From an uncultured Dokdonia sp. (GTDB lineage: Bacteria > Bacteroidota > Bacteroidia > Flavobacteriales > Flavobacteriaceae), in NCBI GenBank assembly GCA_937124495.1, contig CAKZKZ010000443.1:1-5820 (forward strand): 5,820 nucleotides of DNA, given 5' to 3'. The notes beneath the pieces were generated by a model. The model had not been told where the DNA came from, did no database searches, and saw only the letters and a list, made by a program, of their open reading frames with translations. Made by a program: the position numbers and the translations under genes. Below are positions 4,602 to 5,820 of the stretch, one piece after another (position 1 is the stretch's first letter; the number at the start of each line of letters is the position of its first letter).

Positions 4602-5738
4602 TTATGTTTTAAATGGAGTATGTTGCTTATATGCCTTCATTTTAATTTGCCTAACAAGTGGCTTAAACAACAATGTAGCAAGCGTCCTTCGATGTCTTAC
4701 ATAACATGTAAGATGTTCTGGGATTGCACCTAGTGTACTTTTAATCTCTGAAGAGGTTCTTCCAAAATTAACTTCACCTACCTTCATTTCAATTCCTAAA
4801 CGAACATAGTCATTCAGAATTCTAGGATATATAGACAGCTCCTTATTTCGGGTATAATCTATCCCAATAAAATGAGCATCTAATCGATTGTTTACTTTAA
4901 ACGCTGTGGCAAACCCCACCATTTGATTCTCGTACCAGTAGGTGTTTATGAGTACGCTTTCGCGAAAGCGTATTTTTAATAATCTATACGTTTCTATTTC
5001 TAGATCTATGGTCTTAAATAACGCTCGGTCTGTGATATTGCTATAGAGTTGTTGCAACTCATTACGATAGGTATCAATATCTTCTGCCTCAAAAGATCGT
5101 ATCTTTAATTGAGCACTCTTTTTATCTGCTTTATTAACCTTAACACGATACTTTGATTTTAACGATGTCTTGTAGTGATCAAAATCTGTCCATGCTGCAC
5201 GTATCTTAAGGCGCATATTAGGCTCTACAGCAAACGACTGAAATTGATGTTTTTCTACTTCAGAAACAACAGGAAGATCTTCATCTATAAAATCTTTGAA
5301 AAAGAAGACAGATGCTTTCTTTTGCGTTTGTACTGTTTTAATTTCTTGAGCAATTTTCTTATAGACAGGTTCTTTGGGGGTTCCTTCTTTGATAATAACG
5401 CCAAAGTTTCCGCTTAAAAATACATTACCACACACAATGGTATGTACGTTGCGAGCGCTTATATAACACTGTAAAGAACGAGCTATCCGTTCTGAAAACG
5501 GCAGATGTTCTTGTGCATTATCTATCGCAACACTCATACGTTGTAAAATGGCTAGACTTATAATGACCTCATTTTGAGAAAGCACCAAATAACAATATTC
5601 TATTTTGGGATTTGCCTTCTCAAATGCCTCCAGAAACTCTCTCGTAAAATAAAGTGTGTTTTTACAGGCTAATGTTGTAAAAGTGTCGTCTGGGACTTCT
5701 TGCACAGAAGAATGATATGTTACTTCTATATTACTCAA
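4602..5738 (-). CDS. FemAB/BioF2-like GNAT acyltransferase-family protein
   Basis: This 378-residue cytoplasmic protein resembles the double-GNAT FemAB-like / BioF2-like group. The N-terminal half carries the strand-helix pattern with FTREFLEAFEKANPKIEY (31-48) and VHTIVCGNVFLSGNFGV (98-114). The C-terminal half has the characteristic YKTSLKSKYRVKVNKA (189-204), the strand pair VLINTYWYENQMVGFATAF (262-280) and the conserved VNFGRTSSEIKSTLGA (323-338). Members transfer amino acids or acyl groups, some in peptidoglycan bridge or lipid modification; the substrate here is unknown. The start is TTG, written TTGAGTAA, which overlaps the stop of the upstream transporter gene by 8 bases. No ATG occurs in frame until residue 68, so TTG is the best choice. 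The palindrome at 4953-4972 lies inside and encodes IRFRES (256-261). Co-transcription with the transporter is likely. Confidence 0.85.
   Translation of the reverse strand: MSNIEVTYHSSVQEVPDDTFTTLACKNTLYFTREFLEAFEKANPKIEYCYLVLSQNEVIISLAILQRMSVAIDNAQEHLPFSERIARSLQCYISARNVHTIVCGNVFLSGNFGVIIKEGTPKEPVYKKIAQEIKTVQTQKKASVFFFKDFIDEDLPVVSEVEKHQFQSFAVEPNMRLKIRAAWTDFDHYKTSLKSKYRVKVNKADKKSAQLKIRSFEAEDIDTYRNELQQLYSNITDRALFKTIDLEIETYRLLKIRFRESVLINTYWYENQMVGFATAFKVNNRLDAHFIGIDYTRNKELSIYPRILNDYVRLGIEMKVGEVNFGRTSSEIKSTLGAIPEHLTCYVRHRRTLATLLFKPLVRQIKMKAYKQHTPFKT
4953..4972. repeat. Palindromic repeat TACGCTTTCGCGAAAGCGTA, copy 2
   Basis: This is a perfect 20-bp palindrome inside the acetyltransferase gene. 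It shares the 15-mer GCTTTCGCGAAAGCG with 34-48. The gene reads through it in frame as I-R-F-R-E-S. The 15-mer has no stop codon in any of the six frames, so it can sit in genes harmlessly. Confidence 0.85.
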
Positions 5739-5820
5739 TAGTAGATGCTTTTCGTCTTGTAGTTAAATAAACTCCTAAGAAAATCAATGCTGCAGCAAAA
5801 ATACGTATTCCTGTAAGGGT
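5731..5820 (-). CDS. C-terminal end of an EamA/DMT-type transporter (partial)
   Basis: The last 29 codons and TAA stop (5731-5733) of a minus-strand gene run in from beyond the window. The peptide contains a hydrophobic final helix, AAALIFLGVYLTTRRK, followed by a short polar tail ASTIE. The 'xLIFLGVYLT-R' ending is typical of the tenth helix of drug/metabolite transporters of the EamA family, which export small metabolites or amino acids. With only the last helix visible, the family is an inference, although the topology (one membrane helix then a positive tail) is clear. Its stop overlaps the start of the acetyltransferase gene by 8 bases, so the two are probably one operon. Confidence 0.65.
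   Translation of the reverse strand, partial: TLTGIRIFAAALIFLGVYLTTRRKASTIE

Noticed and set aside
5175..5417. 80-codon plus-strand frame rich in Cys and Phe
   Set aside because: It is a shadow on the opposite strand of the acetyltransferase gene.
1..5820. Defence system, toxin-antitoxin pair, CRISPR array, insertion sequence or tRNA gene
   Set aside because: No Cas, nuclease, transposase or toxin motifs are encoded, no regularly spaced repeats occur, and no cloverleaf-like sequence was seen on either strand.

Overview
The window looks like chromosomal DNA of a marine-type member of the Bacteroidota, most likely a flavobacterium. It is AT-rich, strong Shine-Dalgarno sequences are missing, and promoter candidates fit the Bacteroidetes form (TTG near -33, TAnnTTTR near -7). 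The gene families also fit: a periplasmic-TPR histidine kinase paired with a LytTR regulator, and a FemAB-like GNAT protein. The window also holds two copies of the GC-rich palindrome GCTTTCGCGAAAGCG, a kind of iterated motif I associate from memory with flavobacterial genomes. The genus cannot be fixed from the sequence alone.

Layout from left to right. Positions 1-78 probably hold the C-terminal end of a plus-strand gene. Facing it on the minus strand is a two-gene two-component operon: a TPR histidine kinase (2603 down to 873) followed by a LytTR response regulator (873 down to 127), joined by a TAATG stop/start overlap. Upstream of the kinase is an unrecognised 153-residue minus-strand protein (3157-2696), closed by a strong 18-bp hairpin terminator (2651-2690) that separates it from the kinase operon. 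A 429-base non-coding stretch (3158-3586) then carries three distinct secondary-structure elements: a perfect 16-bp inverted repeat, a minus-strand terminator and a REP/BIME-like double hairpin. A SnoaL/NTF2-like protein (3958-3587, minus) and a DUF1761-like membrane protein (4111-4548, plus) are divergently transcribed from a 152-base intergenic region. The membrane protein converges, through a bidirectional terminator, on a FemAB/BioF2-like acetyltransferase (5738-4602, minus). The start of that gene overlaps the last codons of a truncated EamA/DMT-type transporter (5820-5731, minus), so those two probably form an operon.

How the genes work together: the kinase and regulator are an obvious sensor/response pair. 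The transporter and GNAT protein are probably co-transcribed. The SnoaL-like and DUF1761-like genes share a divergent control region. The rest look like independent units. I see no mobile element, CRISPR array, RNA gene, toxin-antitoxin pair or defence system. The least explained items are the 153-residue protein with the large inverted repeat upstream of it, and the two copies of the all-frames-open palindrome, one inside a clear gene and one inside a probable gene end.
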